Origin: DATMQA01 sp035566895
GTDB taxonomy: Bacteria > Verrucomicrobiota > Verrucomicrobiia > Limisphaerales > UBA8199
Reading direction: 5' to 3'
Assembly: GCA_035566895.1 (NCBI GenBank)
Contig: DATMQA010000086.1
Location: forward strand, 1 to 19,192
Length of the DNA: 19,192 bases
The translations under genes were made by a program, and so were the position numbers. Shown piece after piece: positions 16,728 through 19,192 of this stretch (position 1 is the first letter of the stretch; each line of letters opens with the position of its first letter). The notes beneath the pieces are model-generated. The model ran no database searches, had not been told where the DNA came from, and saw only the letters and a program-made list of their open reading frames with translations.

Positions 16728-16789
16728 GCCACAAAAGAACGCAAAGAGCACAAAGAGGGGAAATAACTTTCTTTGCGTGCTTTTGTGGC
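16728..16789. terminator. Large palindrome between convergent genes, probable bidirectional terminator
   Basis: Left arm 16728-16746 and right arm 16771-16789 are inverted copies matching at 18 of 19 positions (GCCACAAAAGaACGCAAAG), with a 24-nt loop. It fills the gap between the zinc-ribbon stop (16723) and the HAD stop (16793). Internal T-runs (CTTTTGTGG) occur in the arms, with no clean T-tract after them. The sequence style (CCACAAAAG..CGCAAAG..) is that of dispersed palindromic repeats I associate with verrucomicrobial genomes. Confidence 0.7.
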
Positions 16790-16792
16790 TGC

Positions 16793-17476
16793 TCAGGCGT
16801 TACCGATTACTTCAGCGAGGTTCATGGCAGTTAGCTGAGGGACAAGCCAATCGGGCCGGTGCTGTTCCAGTTCGGCCAGGCTGGCGCCCCCGGTAGCGAC
16901 TGCGAGAACCTTGGCCCCAATCGCCCTCCCGCAGCGGATGTCCAACGGTGTATCGCCGATGACCAGCACTTCCTGATCGCGCAGCGCGTGATTCAGCACC
17001 CGGGCGCCGCGTTGCCGCGCAATGACGGCGATCTGATCCCGCTCTTCGTGGTCATCAGCGAACGCGCCGGTATGGAAATGGTCCCAAAGCTTGAAATGGC
17101 GCAACTTGATTTCGGCCCCCAGCCGGATATTGCCGGTCAGCAAACCGAGTAAAGGCGGTTGGGGCAGTTCACTCAACCGGTCGATAAACTCGCGGACGCC
17201 GGGGCACATTTCGGTCTTGCTCTGGCCCAGGATGTGGTCGAGCCAGAAGACATAGCGTTCGAAAAACCTACGAAAATTTTCCGGTGTCGCGGCGATTTGA
17301 TGAAACCCAAAGAACTCACGCACCAGGCTGACATCCGTTCGCCCGGCAAAGCGCAAACGCTCGAATCCATGCGTGGCGCCGAACTCGGTGGCAAAAACTT
17401 TGGCAAACGCTTTGACGCCCGCGCCGCCGGTATGGACCAGCGTGCCGTCAATGTCGAATAAGACCAGGCGGACCAT
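16793..17476 (-). CDS. HAD-superfamily phosphatase (phosphoglycolate phosphatase-like)
   Basis: The 227-residue soluble enzyme has all four haloacid-dehalogenase motifs: motif I D8-I-D10-G-T (nucleophile D8), motif II T114-G in LLTGN, motif III K124, and motif IV GDTPLDI with D175 and D179. A helical cap lies between motifs I and II (about 17-90), the class of phosphoglycolate phosphatase and beta-phosphoglucomutase. The substrate cannot be told from sequence. ATG 17476 begins MVRLVLFDIDGTL, the expected N-terminus; the TTG eight codons upstream would overlap nuoN. It starts 10 bp after the nuoN stop and is probably transcribed with the complex I genes, though no functional link is known. It ends in the palindrome shared with the convergent gene. 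Confidence 0.9.
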   Translation of the reverse strand: MVRLVLFDIDGTLVHTGGAGVKAFAKVFATEFGATHGFERLRFAGRTDVSLVREFFGFHQIAATPENFRRFFERYVFWLDHILGQSKTEMCPGVREFIDRLSELPQPPLLGLLTGNIRLGAEIKLRHFKLWDHFHTGAFADDHEERDQIAVIARQRGARVLNHALRDQEVLVIGDTPLDIRCGRAIGAKVLAVATGGASLAELEQHRPDWLVPQLTAMNLAEVIGNA

Positions 17477-17486
17477 GCGCAAGTTT

Positions 17487-18968
17487 TTACAGGCCCGCAA
17501 GCCTGATAGCCGTGTCCAGTTTTCCGAGCAGCAAGGCTGGCGCGCAGCCCAATACCACGACCCCCAGGGCCAACAGCGCCAGCATCACCTGGCTCAGGAG
17601 CGGCGCTTCAACGACAGGGAGATTTGCCGGGGGTTGAGCGACATAGATTTGTTTGAGCACCTGGAGGTAGTAGTAGAGCGAGACTGCGCTCATCGCCAGG
17701 GCCAATATCACGAGCCAGAGCAGGCCAAGACCTCCCGAGCTGATAGCGGAAGCAAAGACGTAAAATTTGCCAAAGAATCCCGCCAGGGGCGGGATGCCGG
17801 CCAGTGACAGCATGAAAATCATCATGCAAAACGAAAGGACCGGCGCTTGCCGGCTAAGCCCGGCGAAATCCGACAGGCGGTCGCCTCCCGTGCGCTGCTG
17901 GACAATGCTGACGACGCCAAAAGCGCCAAGCGTGGTCAGGCCATAGGTGACGGAATAATAAACCAGGGAGGACAGCCCTTGACCGTTGTGTGACATTACG
18001 GCCAGGAGCATGTAGCCGGCATGCGCGATGGCTGAATACGCCAATAGGCGCCGGACGCTGGTTTGGACAATCGCCGCCAAATTGCCGAGGACCATCGAAG
18101 CCGCTGCGACGAGCGCCACCACCGGGACCCAACCAGGGACGCAGGCATGCCAGGCCCCGCTGCCTTCGGCCCCTTTGAAACCGAGCATCACCACTTTGGC
18201 AAAGATGAAGAAACTGGCAACCTTCGAACCTGAGGCGATGAAAGCGGCGCTGGGCGCAGGCGCTCCTTGATAGGCGTCCGGCGCCCAAAGATGGAAGGGG
18301 GCGGCGGCGACTTTGAAGCCAAAGCCGATGACCGTCAGGACAATTGCCAAGAGGAGCATGGGGTCGAGCTTCGGGCCTTGAACCGCGGCAGCGATTTGGG
18401 TCAGGTTGGTCGAGCCGGATAAGCCGTATAGCAGGCTTAGTCCAAAGAGGGTGAAGGCCGCTGACATGCCGCCGAAGAGGAAGTACTTGAGGGCGGCTTC
18501 CGCCGACTGAGCGTTTCGTTTGTTGAAGGCCGTCAGGATGTAAAGGGAAAGGCTGGTCAATTCGAGTGAAATGAAGAGCATCAGGATGTCCTCCGAGCTG
18601 ACCAGGAACAGCATGCCGATGGCCGCCAAAAGAATCAGCGCCAGGTACTCGCCGGCGTGCGGTGTGAAATCTGTTTCGATGGAAATCAGGAGCGTGAAGA
18701 TGGTCAGGACCAACAGGGCGACTTTGATGAGCTGTGTGAGTGGGTTGATGACCAGCATGCCTTCGGCGAAGTCGGCGTGCTGCGGCAGGGCCAGCATCCA
18801 GGCGATGGCGGCGGCGCAGCCGACGCAAGAAATCATCGCTCCGATCAGGAATCGCATCCGAAGCTCCAAATCGCGCAGCGTCAGAAGGTCGGCGGCTAGA
18901 ACTACCAAGGCCGTGACGACCAGAATGGTCTCCGGGGCGGCGAGCTTTAGCAGTTCGAGGTAGCTCAT
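17487..18968 (-). CDS. nuoN: NADH-quinone oxidoreductase subunit N
   Basis: A 493-residue, almost wholly hydrophobic antiporter-like subunit of respiratory complex I, with about 14 membrane helices. Family signatures are clear: ALKYFLFGGMSAAF (about 159-172), FHLWAPDAYQGAP (225-237), FIASGSKVASFFIFAKV (243-259), and MLSLAGIPPLAGFFGKFYVF (386-405). Residues expected for proton pumping are present: E136 in helix 5, K161, K219, K249 and K401. The ATG overlaps the nuoM stop (ATGA), showing translational coupling and the standard nuoM-nuoN order at the end of a nuo operon. The subunit moves protons across the inner membrane, driven by quinone reduction. Nothing appears truncated. Confidence 0.97.
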   Translation of the reverse strand: MSYLELLKLAAPETILVVTALVVLAADLLTLRDLELRMRFLIGAMISCVGCAAAIAWMLALPQHADFAEGMLVINPLTQLIKVALLVLTIFTLLISIETDFTPHAGEYLALILLAAIGMLFLVSSEDILMLFISLELTSLSLYILTAFNKRNAQSAEAALKYFLFGGMSAAFTLFGLSLLYGLSGSTNLTQIAAAVQGPKLDPMLLLAIVLTVIGFGFKVAAAPFHLWAPDAYQGAPAPSAAFIASGSKVASFFIFAKVVMLGFKGAEGSGAWHACVPGWVPVVALVAAASMVLGNLAAIVQTSVRRLLAYSAIAHAGYMLLAVMSHNGQGLSSLVYYSVTYGLTTLGAFGVVSIVQQRTGGDRLSDFAGLSRQAPVLSFCMMIFMLSLAGIPPLAGFFGKFYVFASAISSGGLGLLWLVILALAMSAVSLYYYLQVLKQIYVAQPPANLPVVEAPLLSQVMLALLALGVVVLGCAPALLLGKLDTAIRLAGL

Positions 18969-19192
18969 AAACCCGACACTTTCCTGAGTCCTTCGAATAG
19001 AGAGGATTTGAAACTGGGCACAATTAAGTCCAGCAATAATCCTGGGAAAAGCCCGATGAGCAGCGCGGTCCCTAACAAAAGGACCGTGCCGAGACGTTCG
19101 GGAAGCGAGATCGGTTCCAGTTTCGGGGTGTGTTCCGGCGGTGGAGGCGCGGGCGTTTCAGGAAAAAAGGCCATCTGCAACGCGCGTAAGGT
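18965..19192 (-). CDS. nuoM: NADH-quinone oxidoreductase subunit M, C-terminal part
   Basis: The frame runs in from the window edge and ends at 18965, overlapping nuoN by four bases. About 75 residues are visible: LQMAFFPETPAPPPP..., a Pro-rich linker, LEPISLPERLGTVLLLG and a final membrane helix (ALLIGLFPGLLLDLIVP), then a short cytoplasmic tail. The helix ending GLFP followed by the 'LLD' helix end is typical of the C-terminus of NuoM, and the position directly before nuoN fixes the identity. NuoL also precedes nuoM in such operons but would not adjoin nuoN. The N-terminal bulk lies outside the window. Confidence 0.85.
   Translation of the reverse strand, partial: TLRALQMAFFPETPAPPPPEHTPKLEPISLPERLGTVLLLGTALLIGLFPGLLLDLIVPSFKSSLFEGLRKVSGL

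Overview
The window most likely comes from a member of the Verrucomicrobiota, probably a Pedosphaera/Limisphaerales-like lineage. This is an inference from several signs: high GC, a PEP-CTERM protein, a choice-of-anchor Q protein ending in the '...RFYRIKVQ' tail common in that phylum, a type II secretion (T2SS) layout with a PilM/PilN-like fusion, weak Shine-Dalgarno sites, and intergenic spacers full of short tandem repeats and palindromes. No rRNA, tRNA, CRISPR array or insertion sequence was recognised.

Left part (1-2463): a PEP-CTERM surface or exported protein on the minus strand, then about 1.1 kb of poorly coding DNA. That stretch holds a 5'-truncated gene remnant (775-1023), a doubtful short ORF (1053-1256), a possible gene fragment (1485-1730) and a good sigma-54-like promoter match (1352-1367) with no intact gene behind it. 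A small hypothetical protein (1808-2053) follows. 2464-3840 encodes a protein made of three complete receiver domains with no output domain and no kinase nearby.

3934-6872, minus strand: purU (formyltetrahydrofolate deformylase), followed 14 bp later by an exported phospholipase D/cardiolipin synthase-like protein with two intact HKD motifs and a large unrecognised N-terminal region. A 10-bp tandem repeat lies across the proposed start of the second gene.

7229-16074, plus strand: a secretion operon. A GspE/PilB-type ATPase is followed by a GspL-like (PilM+PilN-like) inner-membrane protein, a GspM/PilO-like protein and a GspD secretin. The last two start codons overlap the preceding stop. A secreted Gly/Asn-rich beta-helix protein follows 38 bp after the secretin and is a candidate substrate. 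No gspF, gspG or prepilin peptidase is present, so those parts must be encoded elsewhere. The GspL-like protein has an extra N-terminal membrane segment and a Pro-rich loop. Its start codon lies inside a predicted long hairpin.

16111-19192: a [4Fe-4S] ferredoxin (minus) with its own terminator, divergent from a small FmdB-type zinc-ribbon protein (plus). The zinc-ribbon gene converges on a HAD phosphatase (minus) across a 19-bp palindrome. The HAD gene lies directly downstream of nuoN, which overlaps the end of nuoM (cut by the window edge). This is the tail of a respiratory complex I operon.

Most of the window is explainable by known families. The least explained items are the architecture of the GspL-like protein and the hairpin at its start, the six-repeat beta-helix protein, the orphan sigma-54-like promoter, and the N-terminal half of the phospholipase D-like protein.
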